Below, in pieces: positions 1-7,009 of a DNA stretch of 32,631 nucleotides. Source of the stretch: an uncultured Clostridia bacterium (GTDB lineage: Bacteria > Bacillota > Clostridia > Christensenellales > Pumilibacteraceae); NCBI GenBank assembly GCA_947581755.1, contig CANPVN010000018.1, forward strand, positions 1-32,631, given 5' to 3'. Made by a program: the position numbers and the translations under genes. Within the stretch, counting starts at the first letter, position 1. Every line of letters starts with the position of its first letter. The notes beneath the pieces are model-generated. The model made no database searches. It was given only the letters and a program-made list of their open reading frames with translations, and was not told the origin of the DNA.

Positions 1-1
1 T

Positions 2-238
2 GATTTAGACAACTATTTGAGGAGAAAATACAAAACCATTGATGCTTTGATTGCGGTTGGCAATAGTATGTCGCAAGAAGTAGCCTATTTCCCGCCACAA
101 ATAAACCAAAATAATTATAATGATTTTCCTAAAGAATATAGCTTTTTAATCCAAGATTGGTTTGGTATTTTGGCAGATGTTTTACTGAAAAAGGCTATTA
201 TAAAAAATTTAGAAGAGTTTATTGATCATATCGGATAG
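2..238 (+). CDS. C-terminal part of a hypothetical protein, cut by the window edge
   Basis: A reading frame is open from the first bases to a TAG at 236-238, giving at least 78 residues. No start with a ribosome binding site is visible inside the window, and a TTG at 17 has nothing to recommend it, so the gene probably begins outside. The sequence is mixed hydrophobic and polar (it includes SFLIQDWFGILADVL) with no motif I recognise and no clear membrane segment. A second frame takes over just before its stop (see 226-342), so the original protein may have been longer. Function unknown. Confidence 0.5.
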   Translation, partial: DLDNYLRRKYKTIDALIAVGNSMSQEVAYFPPQINQNNYNDFPKEYSFLIQDWFGILADVLLKKAIIKNLEEFIDHIG

Positions 239-342
239 AGAGTTATATTTCAGCCTCGTCAAATGGAGTGGCGCTTTACGATAGACCTTACGGCTACTTA
301 ATTTCGCACGATGGAACAGGTTGTGCTTTTCCGATTGCCTAA
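226..342 (+). pseudogene. Frame-shifted protein fragment
   Basis: In a frame different from that of the preceding gene, 38 sense codons run from just after a TGA (223-225) to a TAA at 340-342. The translation is protein-like (it includes NGVALYDRPYGYLISHD). The fragment has no start codon with an RBS of its own. It overlaps the end of the preceding frame, so a frameshift near 220 that split one gene in two is the simplest reading. It could also be the tail of another decayed gene. I do not recognise the family. Confidence 0.3.
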
Positions 343-371
343 AATAATATATTCATAAACAATAAAAATCA

Positions 372-401
372 GTCGGGAGAATTTTCTCTCGGCTTTTTTT
401 T
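372..401 (+). terminator. Intrinsic terminator
   Basis: A 9-bp stem (GTCGGGAGA at 372-380 with TCTCTCGGC at 385-393, two G-U pairs) and a 4-nt loop are followed by eight T residues. It ends transcription of the partial gene at the left edge and isolates the next promoter. Its stem closely resembles the terminator at 27495-27524. Confidence 0.8.
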
Positions 402-439
402 ATATTGAGAGAATTTGTCTTTATCGGTTATCTTTTTCG

Positions 440-547
440 TTTTTTGTGTCAAAAATAAATTATAACTCTATTGACTTGAATTGCTTGACAAATTCGATGA
501 TTTGGTTTATAATTTTTTGTGTCAAAAATAAAATAGTATCCTATTGA
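440..547 (+). repeat. Direct repeat bracketing the promoter; probable operators
   Basis: A 20-bp sequence with core TTGTGTCAAAAATAAA occurs at 440-459 and again, identically, at 513-532. A further CTATTGA follows each copy at the same offset (468-474 and 541-547). The offset is 73 bp, about seven helical turns, so both copies face the same side of the DNA. Copy 1 lies upstream of the -35 box; copy 2 begins at the last base of the -10 box and covers the start site. The TGTC/TCAAAAA core resembles half-sites of Tn3-type resolvases and of Hin. Binding by the resolvase-type tail of the second gene is inferred from this. Confidence 0.65.
485..513 (+). promoter_or_regulatory. Consensus sigma-A promoter of the HipT-like operon
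   Basis: TTGACA at 485-490 and TATAAT at 508-513 are separated by exactly 17 bp, a perfect match to the sigma-A consensus. Transcription should start near 520, about 40 nt before the kinase ATG at 561; the RBS GGAG is at 551-554. So strong a promoter ahead of a probable toxin suggests that it is normally repressed. Confidence 0.85.
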
Positions 548-560
548 TACGGAGATTACA

Positions 561-1412
561 ATGATAGATTTTTCTGAATATGAACGAACAAGGACGTTAT
601 TCGGTGGTTCGGAACGCAAAGTAGGCTTGAATATCAACGATTTCGAATACATGATAAAGTTCCCAAAAAAGACCGCATTCGGCAAGCGGAATAATCATAT
701 ATCCGAATATCTCGGTTCGCATATATATGGTTTACTCGGATACAATGTTCAGGAAACTCATCTCGGCGTGTACAGCGGCGAAGAGGTGGTTGCCTGCAAA
801 AATTTCATTCTCGACGGAGAGGAGTTTGTTCCGTTCAATGATGTCGGAGAAAGTTCGCTTGAACGCAATAAAGAAGTTTATCAATATTCATACGAAGATA
901 TAATGCAGATGCTGCACGACAACGTTAAACTTACCGACGTGCAAGAAACAGTAAGTATATTTTGGGAAATGTATGTTGTTGATGCATTGATAGGAAATTT
1001 CGATCGTCACGGCGGCAATTGGGGGTTTATCAAGCGAGGCAATAAATATTCGATTGCGCCCATATTCGATAACGGGTCATCTCTTTATCCCAATTTGACG
1101 GATGAGGGTATGATGAAGAAGATAATGGATTCGGAAGAACTCACAAACGAGAGGATTTACAAATTTCCCACGTCGCAGGTAAAATTAAACGGAGAAAAAA
1201 GTTCATATCCTCAAGTTATAAGCAGCATGAGATACAGTGAATGTAACGATGCTGTAATAAAGGTCTGTCGTCGATACAATGGCGAAGAGGTGGATAAACT
1301 TATCGACACGACGGAATTTATCGACGAGACGCAAAAGCGGTTTTATAAATATATGTTGAGGCAAAGATTGGAAAAGATTTTGTTGCCGACATACAAAGAG
1401 TTGGAGAAGTGA
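561..1412 (+). CDS. HipA/HipT-like serine/threonine kinase (putative toxin)
   Basis: This 283-residue protein has only the kinase part of HipA (HipA_C fold), without the HipA N-terminal subdomain, like HipT of HipBST systems and CtkA-type kinases. Visible elements are a Gly/Ser-rich loop FGGSERK at 14-20, a probable ATP-binding lysine at K33 in YMIKFPKK, the catalytic loop NFDRHGGNWG with D148 and N153, and the metal-binding aspartate D170 in IFDNGSSL. Known HipA/HipT toxins phosphorylate aminoacyl-tRNA synthetases (GltX or TrpS); the target here cannot be told. S17 in the glycine loop sits where such kinases are inhibited by autophosphorylation. The ATG at 561 follows GGAG (551-554). The next gene begins 1 bp after the TGA, so the pair is almost certainly co-translated. 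Confidence 0.85.
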   Translation: MIDFSEYERTRTLFGGSERKVGLNINDFEYMIKFPKKTAFGKRNNHISEYLGSHIYGLLGYNVQETHLGVYSGEEVVACKNFILDGEEFVPFNDVGESSLERNKEVYQYSYEDIMQMLHDNVKLTDVQETVSIFWEMYVVDALIGNFDRHGGNWGFIKRGNKYSIAPIFDNGSSLYPNLTDEGMMKKIMDSEELTNERIYKFPTSQVKLNGEKSSYPQVISSMRYSECNDAVIKVCRRYNGEEVDKLIDTTEFIDETQKRFYKYMLRQRLEKILLPTYKELEK

Positions 1413-1413
1413 C

Positions 1414-2196
1414 ATGAAGAGTATTTTGACTTCGGGACTTATTCGCCTTAACGATAATTATCGATTTAATTACAGAATAGCCTCAATCGAATATGAAGAG
1501 TGGGAAAACGGTCAATTCGAATATCGTTTTTATCCATTTTATCCCGTCATCGATATGTTGCCGCCGTCGTTGTTTCAAGGCATACAAGGGCTGGATTTGT
1601 CCTTGCGTCGTCCGTGCTATCCGAGGAAGAACATCGTTCCCGTTTTTATATCCGAAAGAACTCCCGGAGAAAACCGTGAAGATCTGTATGCTCTGCTTGA
1701 AGAAGTGGGTATGGATACGCTGAATAGGCTCGAATGGCTGATAAGAACAGACACGGTCTATTTCGGTGACAGGCTTTATGTAACAAGACCCAAAGAGATC
1801 ATTACGACAACAGCGTCGTCTATGTTCGATCTTGTAAAGAGGTCGGATTCTCTTATCCGAAAACTGCTTGAAATAATTTGCTTAGGCGACTGTCTGCATA
1901 CCAAGGAGATAGATATAACGGACAAGAACAGAGCGGACTATTATAGGTTGTTGATGCCCATGTATGCCGACTCGTTTATGCGCAAAAAGAAGGCGCGTAT
2001 CGAAGGGATAAATAAAGCCAAAGAGCGAGGAGTCTATAAGGGCAGAGCGAGTATCGTTTTGGATCCGCTGAAATTCTATGAAGTTTCACAAGCGTATCTT
2101 AACCGAGATTTGAGCGCCGCCGCCGCATCGGCAAAGTTAGGCATAAGTACGTCTACCTTTTTCAGAAGGTTGCGTTCAAACAGAGATAAAAATTAA
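1414..2196 (+). CDS. HipS-like protein fused to a serine-recombinase-type DNA-binding domain (putative antitoxin/autoregulator)
   Basis: 260 residues in two parts. Residues about 35-125 (PSLFQGIQGLDLSLR, then VPVFISERTPGENRE) resemble the HipA N-subdomain 1, which in three-gene systems is the separate HipS antitoxin; this is pattern matching, not a search. Residues about 188-255 (ARIEGINKAKERGVYKGR, a spacer, then KLGISTSTFFRRL) match the C-terminal linker and helix-turn-helix of Tn3/Hin-type serine recombinases. The recombinase catalytic domain is absent, so it should bind DNA without recombining it. It lies 1 bp behind the kinase. I infer that it neutralises the kinase and represses the operon, doing the work of HipS and HipB in one chain. 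It could instead be a regulator with an unrelated N-terminus. Confidence 0.65.
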   Translation: MKSILTSGLIRLNDNYRFNYRIASIEYEEWENGQFEYRFYPFYPVIDMLPPSLFQGIQGLDLSLRRPCYPRKNIVPVFISERTPGENREDLYALLEEVGMDTLNRLEWLIRTDTVYFGDRLYVTRPKEIITTTASSMFDLVKRSDSLIRKLLEIICLGDCLHTKEIDITDKNRADYYRLLMPMYADSFMRKKKARIEGINKAKERGVYKGRASIVLDPLKFYEVSQAYLNRDLSAAAASAKLGISTSTFFRRLRSNRDKN

Positions 2197-2231
2197 AGAA
2201 CGCCTTTTGATTTTCAAGACATATCGAAAAA

Positions 2232-2273
2232 AACTCGCTTGAACTTTTTGGGTTCGGGCGAGTTGTTTTTTTT
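2232..2273 (+). terminator. Intrinsic terminator of the HipT-like operon
   Basis: A 13-bp stem (AACTCGCTTGAAC at 2232-2244 with GTTCGGGCGAGTT at 2252-2264, two G-U pairs) and a 7-nt loop precede eight T residues. It marks the end of the two-gene unit and stops read-through into the antisense side of the DtxR-family gene. Confidence 0.9.
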
Positions 2274-2301
2274 ATGAGTTCGTTATGTTTCGTAAATCGA
2301 T

Positions 2302-2676
2302 TTACAATGATTCGAGGTGTTTTTTGAGGCAATCTATGGTTTCTTTGCTGAGGACGTGTTCTATTTTGCAGCAGTCTATTTCGCTTGTTTCTTCCGAGAC
2401 TCCTATCTTCAAGAGAAATCGACGAATGAGAGTATGACGCTCGAAAACATTTGAGGCAATGGCTCTGCCTTCTTCGGTGAGAGCGATTTTGCCGTAACTT
2501 TGTTTCAAAATAAGCCCGCGTTCTTTCAGTTCGTTCATGGCTTTGTTTACCGCGGGTTTCGAGACGCCCAAACGATTGGCAACGTCTATTGATTTTACGC
2601 TTCCGTTCTCTTCCAAAATATGTATCGCTTCGAGATAATCTTCGACCGATTGCGTCAATGCTTTCATATTTTCCAT
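2302..2676 (-). CDS. DtxR/MntR-family iron-responsive repressor (short form)
   Basis: A 124-residue metal-dependent repressor. Residues 1-70 form the winged helix (recognition helix near VSKPAVNKAMNELKERG); the rest is the metal-binding dimerisation domain. There is no C-terminal SH3-like domain, so it has MntR-like architecture. Aligning by eye, the ligands are D13 (EDY), H81 (RHTLIRRFL), C103, E106 and H107 (DCCKIEHVLS). A Cys at the position of MntR E99 is typical of DtxR/IdeR, whereas D13 is MntR-like; I infer Fe(II) sensing. It is divergent from feoA with two palindromes in the shared control region, so it most likely represses feo, and perhaps itself, when iron is plentiful. The ATG at 2676 aligns with family N-termini. 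Confidence 0.88.
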   Translation of the reverse strand: MENMKALTQSVEDYLEAIHILEENGSVKSIDVANRLGVSKPAVNKAMNELKERGLILKQSYGKIALTEEGRAIASNVFERHTLIRRFLLKIGVSEETSEIDCCKIEHVLSKETIDCLKKHLESL

Positions 2677-2723
2677 AGCAGTATTATATATCTATAATTG
2701 GGATTTGTCAATAAAAATTTATG

Positions 2724-2783
2724 TTAACCATAGTTAATTTTCTTGACATATTATAAAAATAATGGTATATTAACCGAGGTTAA
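2724..2783 (+). promoter_or_regulatory. feo promoter with two DtxR-type operators
   Basis: TTGACA (2743-2748), a 17-bp spacer and TATATT (2766-2771) form the promoter. Palindrome TTAACCGAGGTTAA at 2770-2783 overlaps the -10 end and the start site. A related palindrome, TTAACCATAGTTAA at 2724-2737, lies just upstream of the -35 box, towards the divergent repressor gene. This placement suits repression by blocking polymerase, and the upper site may control the repressor gene. The assignment to the neighbouring DtxR-family protein is inferred from position and symmetry. Confidence 0.8.
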
Positions 2784-2812
2784 CTTGAGAGGGAGATTTT
2801 GACTTAAAAGAC

Positions 2813-3076
2813 ATGGCTAAGAACAAGACACTTAAAAAGGGAGAGCGCGGGCATTTATCCGATCTCAAAATAGGGCAGAGGGCGAAAGTTATCGATCTGC
2901 ACAATGACAATGCGGCGTTGAGGAGAAGGATACTCGATATGGGGATCACGAAGGGAGTCGTCGTGGAAGTATTAAAGGCGGCGCCGCTCGGCGATCCCGT
3001 AGATATTGCGTTGCGAGGCTACGAACTTTGCATTCGCAAATCGGAAATGGCCAATATAGACATAGAGGTGCTGTAG
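2813..3076 (+). CDS. feoA: FeoA, accessory protein of ferrous iron transport
   Basis: An 87-residue cytosolic SH3-like protein. The core reads LSDLKIGQRAKVIDL, then LRRRILDMGITKGVVVEVL and PLGDPVDIALRGYELCIRKSE, the usual FeoA order. FeoA is thought to act with the FeoB G-domain. The N-terminus has about 14 extra charged residues (KNKTLKKGERGH). The ribosome binding site is poor: GGGAG at 2791-2795 is too far from the ATG at 2813, and I see no better in-frame start. FeoB starts 3 bp after its stop. The operator overlapping the promoter points to repression by the divergent DtxR-family protein. Confidence 0.92.
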   Translation: MAKNKTLKKGERGHLSDLKIGQRAKVIDLHNDNAALRRRILDMGITKGVVVEVLKAAPLGDPVDIALRGYELCIRKSEMANIDIEVL

Positions 3077-3079
3077 ACA

Positions 3080-5056
3080 ATGAAGATTGCTTTGATAGGA
3101 AACCAAAACAGCGGTAAGACTACTCTCTTCAACTTACTTACGGGCAGTAACCAAAAGATAGGCAACTGGCCGGGAGTCACGATAGAGCGTAAGAGCGGCA
3201 TAATCAAGGGCACGGACTTTGAACTTAACGATCTTCCGGGGATCTACTCGTTGAGTCCTTATACTTCGGAAGAGGCGGTTTCGCGAAATTACATACTCGA
3301 CGAGAAGCCCGACCTTATAATCAACATCGTGGACGCGACCTCTATAGAGCGCAGTTTATATCTCACCACTCAGCTTATGGAGTTGGATTGCGGAGTGATA
3401 TTGGCGCTCAACATGGCGGACATGTTGGAGAAGAAGGGACTTACGATAGACGAAAAGGTGATAGAAAGAGAGTTGGGACTTCAAGTCGTAAGGATCTCGG
3501 CGTTGAAAAAGACGGGCATTGACGAACTTATCGAGAAGATAAAAGTCTATGACGGCAAGAAAAACAGCGTCAAGACTTATCCTCAGCCCATAGAAGCCGC
3601 AATAGAAGAGGTGAGCGATACTTTATCCGACGACAATAACAAGCGTTTTGTCGCCGTCAAACTTTTGGAAAGGGACGTCCTTTACAACATAGACTCCGAC
3701 AGTGTCGTTATGTCTTGTATCAAGGCTTTGGAGAACCGCTACGGCATGGATACCGAGATGATGATAGCCAACTTCCGCTACGATTTTGTCGGAGAAGTCG
3801 TTTCCAAGGCTGTCCGACAGGAAAAGAAGGGCGCAACGATAACTCAAAAACTCGACAAAGTATTTCTGAACAAGTGGGCGGCTTTGCCTATATTTGCGGT
3901 GATAATGTGCCTTATTTATTTTCTTGCGGTGGGATTCGTAGGCTCTTTTACCGTGGATTTCATAGGCGACCTTATGGATAAACTCGGAGTCATAGTGGGC
4001 GATGGACTCAAGAATTTGGGCGCGTCGGATTGGTCGTTGAGTCTCGTCCGCGACGGTATCATCGCGGGAGTCGGAGCAGTCCTCGGATTTGTCCCGCAAC
4101 TCATTATTTTGTTTCTTTGCATTTCCGTCCTCGAGACCTCGGGATATATGTCGAGAATAGCGTTTATGCTCGACAAGGTATTCAAAAGGTTCGGATTGAG
4201 CGGAAAATCGTTGATTCCCTTTATAGTGGGCTCGGGTTGCAGCGTGCCCGGAATAATGACGGCAAGGACGGTAGAGGACGAGTCCGAACGTTGCGCCACC
4301 GTGGTGCTGACGCCCTTTGTGCCGTGCAGCGCAAAACTCCCGATAATAACGCTGTTTACGGGGACATTCTTCGGCTCTTTGGGCTGGCTCGCCGCGGCGG
4401 GAATGTACCTCATGGCGATAGCGATAATTTTGGTGACGGCAATATGCCTCAAAAAATTCTACTTCAAAGGCAGTCCCTCCAACTTTATCTCCGAACTCCC
4501 CGAATACAAACTGCCCTCGCCGCGATACGTTTTACGCGACGTAGTCGAAAAAACCGCCGCTTTCATAAAGAGGGCGGGCACGATAATTTTATTGTGCTCT
4601 GTCGTGATATGGTTCCTCTTGTCCTTCGGTTGGAACTTCAAATACGGAGTTGATATCGAGGACAGTATCCTCGCAAGTATCGGAAATTGTCTCGCCTGGC
4701 TGTTCTATCCCATCTTGGGAGAGTGGAGTTGGGCGGCAACGGTGTCGGCTATACAGGGGCTTGTCGCAAAAGAGCAAGTGGTAAGTTCCATGGCGGTTAT
4801 AGCGGGACTCGCCGAGGACGCGGGCGGAGCGTCCATTCTGAATGCCGCAATCTATTCGTTCTTTACTCCCGCAAGCGCGTTGGGCTTTATGATATTCAAT
4901 CTGTTTTCCGCGCCCTGTATCGGCGCGATAGGCGCGATGAGACGCGAACTCGGCTCGACAAAGGCTATGTTCAAAGCCGTGGCGTTGCAAACAACCATAG
5001 CTTGGGTATTGGCGGTTATCGTTGCAGGCGTAGGTAATTTGATTTTACTTTTGTAA
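3080..5056 (+). CDS. feoB: FeoB, ferrous iron transporter with G-domain
   Basis: 658 residues, shorter than the E. coli protein (773) and in the range of clostridial forms. The N-terminal G-domain shows G1 GNQNSGKT (7-14), the switch I region GNWPGVT (28-34), G3 DLPG (51-54) and G4 NMAD (111-114). After a helical GDI-like linker (about 165-260) come hydrophobic segments with the two gate motifs: GSGCSVPG (384-391), followed by ARTVEDESERCA, and PFVPCSAKLP. The conserved cysteines of the permeation path are therefore present. It imports Fe(II) across the cytoplasmic membrane. It is the second gene of the operon, and the gene after it is a typical small FeoB companion. Confidence 0.97.
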   Translation: MKIALIGNQNSGKTTLFNLLTGSNQKIGNWPGVTIERKSGIIKGTDFELNDLPGIYSLSPYTSEEAVSRNYILDEKPDLIINIVDATSIERSLYLTTQLMELDCGVILALNMADMLEKKGLTIDEKVIERELGLQVVRISALKKTGIDELIEKIKVYDGKKNSVKTYPQPIEAAIEEVSDTLSDDNNKRFVAVKLLERDVLYNIDSDSVVMSCIKALENRYGMDTEMMIANFRYDFVGEVVSKAVRQEKKGATITQKLDKVFLNKWAALPIFAVIMCLIYFLAVGFVGSFTVDFIGDLMDKLGVIVGDGLKNLGASDWSLSLVRDGIIAGVGAVLGFVPQLIILFLCISVLETSGYMSRIAFMLDKVFKRFGLSGKSLIPFIVGSGCSVPGIMTARTVEDESERCATVVLTPFVPCSAKLPIITLFTGTFFGSLGWLAAAGMYLMAIAIILVTAICLKKFYFKGSPSNFISELPEYKLPSPRYVLRDVVEKTAAFIKRAGTIILLCSVVIWFLLSFGWNFKYGVDIEDSILASIGNCLAWLFYPILGEWSWAATVSAIQGLVAKEQVVSSMAVIAGLAEDAGGASILNAAIYSFFTPASALGFMIFNLFSAPCIGAIGAMRRELGSTKAMFKAVALQTTIAWVLAVIVAGVGNLILLL

Positions 5057-5076
5057 CAAAAAAAGGAGGATCCGTT

Positions 5077-5295
5077 ATGAATTATATCGATATTATCATT
5101 TTGGTAGTAGTTGCCGCTCTTTTGGGGCTTATCATCTATTTTTCGTTCATTAAAAAAAAGGACGGCTGCGCCAACTGTCCTCAAAGTAAATCGTGTAAAG
5201 ATAAAAAACAAAAAAAGAATAACGATACGGAACACTGTAACGGCGATTGCGCCAATTGCGAGACCCGACATCCAAAGGATTCACAAAAACAATAA
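5077..5295 (+). CDS. FeoB-associated Cys-rich membrane protein
   Basis: 72 residues: one N-terminal transmembrane helix (IDIIILVVVAALLGLIIYF, about 4-22), then a lysine-rich cytosolic tail with two cysteine clusters, GCANCPQSKSC and CNGDCANC. Such proteins commonly follow feoB in Firmicutes and may help metal hand-over or pore assembly; that role is not proven. The start is well supported by AAAGGAGG just before 5077. It lies 20 bp behind feoB and before the operon's terminator, so it is the last gene of the iron operon. Confidence 0.88.
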   Translation: MNYIDIIILVVVAALLGLIIYFSFIKKKDGCANCPQSKSCKDKKQKKNNDTEHCNGDCANCETRHPKDSQKQ

Positions 5296-5323
5296 ACCTT
5301 TTTTTGAAGCCCAAAAAAACTCT

Positions 5324-5350
5324 GCCGAAAGCGATTTCGGCGTTTTTTTT
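5324..5350. terminator. Intrinsic terminator, probably bidirectional
   Basis: GCCGAAA (5324-5330) pairs with TTTCGGC (5335-5341) around a GCGA loop, followed by eight T residues on the plus strand. On the minus strand the same hairpin is followed by AGAG and a T run, so it can also end the XRE gene, which finishes at 5357. It separates the converging feo operon and XRE gene. Confidence 0.9.
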
Positions 5351-5356
5351 ATGCCT

Positions 5357-5554
5357 TTAAGTAAGAATGTCGTCGAAAGTTTCGTCGAAGATTTCGCATA
5401 TTTTGGCAAGAATCTCGTATTTCGGCTCGCAAATACCCTTTTCCCAAGCGCTTATCGTGCGTTGGTTTACTCCGACAAGTTCTCCGAGCCGCTTTTGAGA
5501 CAACCCCTTGCTTTCTCGGAGTTGCCTGAGATTTTCAGCAAATTTGATAATCAT
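5357..5554 (-). CDS. Small XRE-family (Cro/CI-type) transcriptional regulator
   Basis: 65 residues, essentially a single HTH_3 domain: LRQLRESKGLSQKRLGELVG, then VNQRTISAWEKG (recognition helix about 28-37) and EPKYEILAKICEIFD. There is no sensor domain, as in phage-like or toxin-antitoxin repressors. Two similar 17-bp palindromes lie immediately upstream (5564-5613), which makes autoregulation very likely. No Shine-Dalgarno sequence stands before the ATG at 5554, so translation may be weak or from a very short leader. No partner gene follows it; the gene behind it on the same strand's upstream side encodes a DUF4143 ATPase. Confidence 0.88.
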   Translation of the reverse strand: MIIKFAENLRQLRESKGLSQKRLGELVGVNQRTISAWEKGICEPKYEILAKICEIFDETFDDILT

Positions 5555-5563
5555 ATTTTTATC

Positions 5564-5613
5564 ATTTTACCAAAAAATATGGTAAAATACTTGACTTACC
5601 AATTTTTTTGGTA
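5564..5613 (-). promoter_or_regulatory. Promoter region of the XRE gene with two palindromic operators
   Basis: Operator A has 9-bp arms ATTTTACCA (5564-5572) and TGGTAAAAT (5580-5588). Operator B is TACCAA-N5-TTGGTA (5597-5613). Both share a 17-bp TACCA-N7-TGGTA frame, with centres 29 bp apart. On the minus strand TTGGTA (within B) and TATTTT (within the centre of A) could be the -35 and -10 boxes. On the plus strand TTGACT (5591-5596), 17 bp and TACATT (5614-5619) form a weaker divergent promoter that leads to no recognisable gene. Confidence 0.7.
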
Positions 5614-5678
5614 TACATTATCGACATCGGAAAGAATTTTTAACGAGGTGGAATATTTATTTTTTCCGTAACGAGGGT

Positions 5679-6959
5679 TCAATTTTTCAGACAACCGATG
5701 GGAATTACGAATACGCCGTCATCTCTTTTATATCCGTATTGGGTTCCCGTTATTACAAGTTTTAAGTCGGGTAAACGGATAGGGCATTGACTTTCTTTTG
5801 TATTGTATTCTTTTATAAGATTTTCAATGCGTATCAAATTATTTGCGCCTTTTTCTATTTCCGCCGAGCCGAGTTTAAATTCTATCAAGGCATATCTGCC
5901 GTCGTTGAGGTGCAAAACTCCGTCGGCTTCCAAGCCGTAACGGTCGTGATAATAAGACATATAAGCGTCAAAAGCCGAAGAATAAATTTTTAAATCGCGA
6001 ATACAAAGCGATTCAAACAAAAAGCCGAGTGTTTTAAAATCTGTATTAAAATACTTCGGAGAAAGTCCGAGCGCGGCAACGGCAATCGACGGATCGATAA
6101 AATTGCGTTTTTTTGCGGCTCTTATTGCCGTTTTGGATCTTATCGCGGGAGACCACGCGTTTATATCATCTATGATAAACAACTTGTTGAGAGCGTTGAT
6201 ATACGCATAATACGCCGAATCGCTTATATCATAGTTCGCTTTTACATCGCTTAATATTGTTTTTGTCTCGGCTAATGTGCAAATATTGCGAGCATAGGAG
6301 CGAATTATCGCTTGCGCCCATTGCGGATTTCTTTGAATAGTATCTATATTGGATATATCTACATTATATGTTTGACGAAACAGGTCTTTTGCTACTTCTA
6401 ACTTTGCTCGTGTCGTGGGATTATAAAGGCTTTTAGGCCATCCGCCGCGACAAATGGCGAAAATAAGATCGTCAATTGAAAGATCGCACTTACACCCGTC
6501 GAATTTTTCGGGGTTATCGAACAACTCGGATAAAGAAACCGTTCCGTTCGATTCTCCGCTTTCGAATAAACTCATGGGATACATTATAAGTCTGCTTATA
6601 CGAAGTGTACCTGTGTGAGCGGTGTAGACTTCTTTCGACGATGAACCCGTAAGAATATATAAACCGTTTTGTCCCAAATCATCGATCGATTTTCTTATGG
6701 CTCCCCATAACTTCGGAGCGTCTTGCCATTCGTCAAACAGCCGCGGCTTTTCACCCGACAGCAGATGCGAAGGAGAAGTTGAAGCGACGGCGAGTAAATT
6801 TTCTCGCTGTTCCTCATCTTGAAACTCAACAAAACTTTTTGCCTTTTGCTTTGCCGAGGTAGTCTTGCCGCAGCCTTTCGGACCGACAATAAGCGTTGCG
6901 CCAAATGCTTCGAGTCGCATTTCAAGCAGATCATCTATAATACGTTTTTTATATTCCAT
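5679..6959 (-). CDS. AAA ATPase with DUF4143 domain
   Basis: 426 residues. The N-terminal AAA_14-like domain has Walker A GPKGCGKTT (about 27-35), Walker B-like RLFDEW and the LTGSSS sensor motif. The C-terminal half is the DUF4143 domain, with FLFESLCIRDLKIY and a nuclease-like core in which ADGVLHL is followed by YALIEFKLG. These proteins are very common in gut anaerobes, often in many copies, and their function is unknown; roles in genome defence or nucleotide signalling have been guessed. The ATG at 6959 is preceded on the minus strand by AAGGAG six bases away, with a promoter upstream. It appears to be a single-gene unit. Confidence 0.88.
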   Translation of the reverse strand: MEYKKRIIDDLLEMRLEAFGATLIVGPKGCGKTTSAKQKAKSFVEFQDEEQRENLLAVASTSPSHLLSGEKPRLFDEWQDAPKLWGAIRKSIDDLGQNGLYILTGSSSKEVYTAHTGTLRISRLIMYPMSLFESGESNGTVSLSELFDNPEKFDGCKCDLSIDDLIFAICRGGWPKSLYNPTTRAKLEVAKDLFRQTYNVDISNIDTIQRNPQWAQAIIRSYARNICTLAETKTILSDVKANYDISDSAYYAYINALNKLFIIDDINAWSPAIRSKTAIRAAKKRNFIDPSIAVAALGLSPKYFNTDFKTLGFLFESLCIRDLKIYSSAFDAYMSYYHDRYGLEADGVLHLNDGRYALIEFKLGSAEIEKGANNLIRIENLIKEYNTKESQCPIRLPDLKLVITGTQYGYKRDDGVFVIPIGCLKN

Positions 6960-6976
6960 AATTATCTCCTTGGTTT

Positions 6977-7005
6977 ATTTTACCATAAATAAAAAAATAA
7001 ATCAA
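6977..7005 (-). promoter_or_regulatory. Promoter of the DUF4143 ATPase gene
   Basis: On the minus strand TTGATT (7005-7000) and TAAAAT (6982-6977) are separated by 17 bp, with a TG just upstream of the -10 box (extended -10). The RBS AAGGAG lies at 6971-6966. Confidence 0.7.
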
Positions 7006-7009
7006 GCAA

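Noticed and set aside
1414..2196. A complete serine recombinase (resolvase/invertase) gene
   Set aside because: Only the linker and HTH resemble the family; the N-terminal part lacks the catalytic serine and arginine motifs and instead looks HipS-like.
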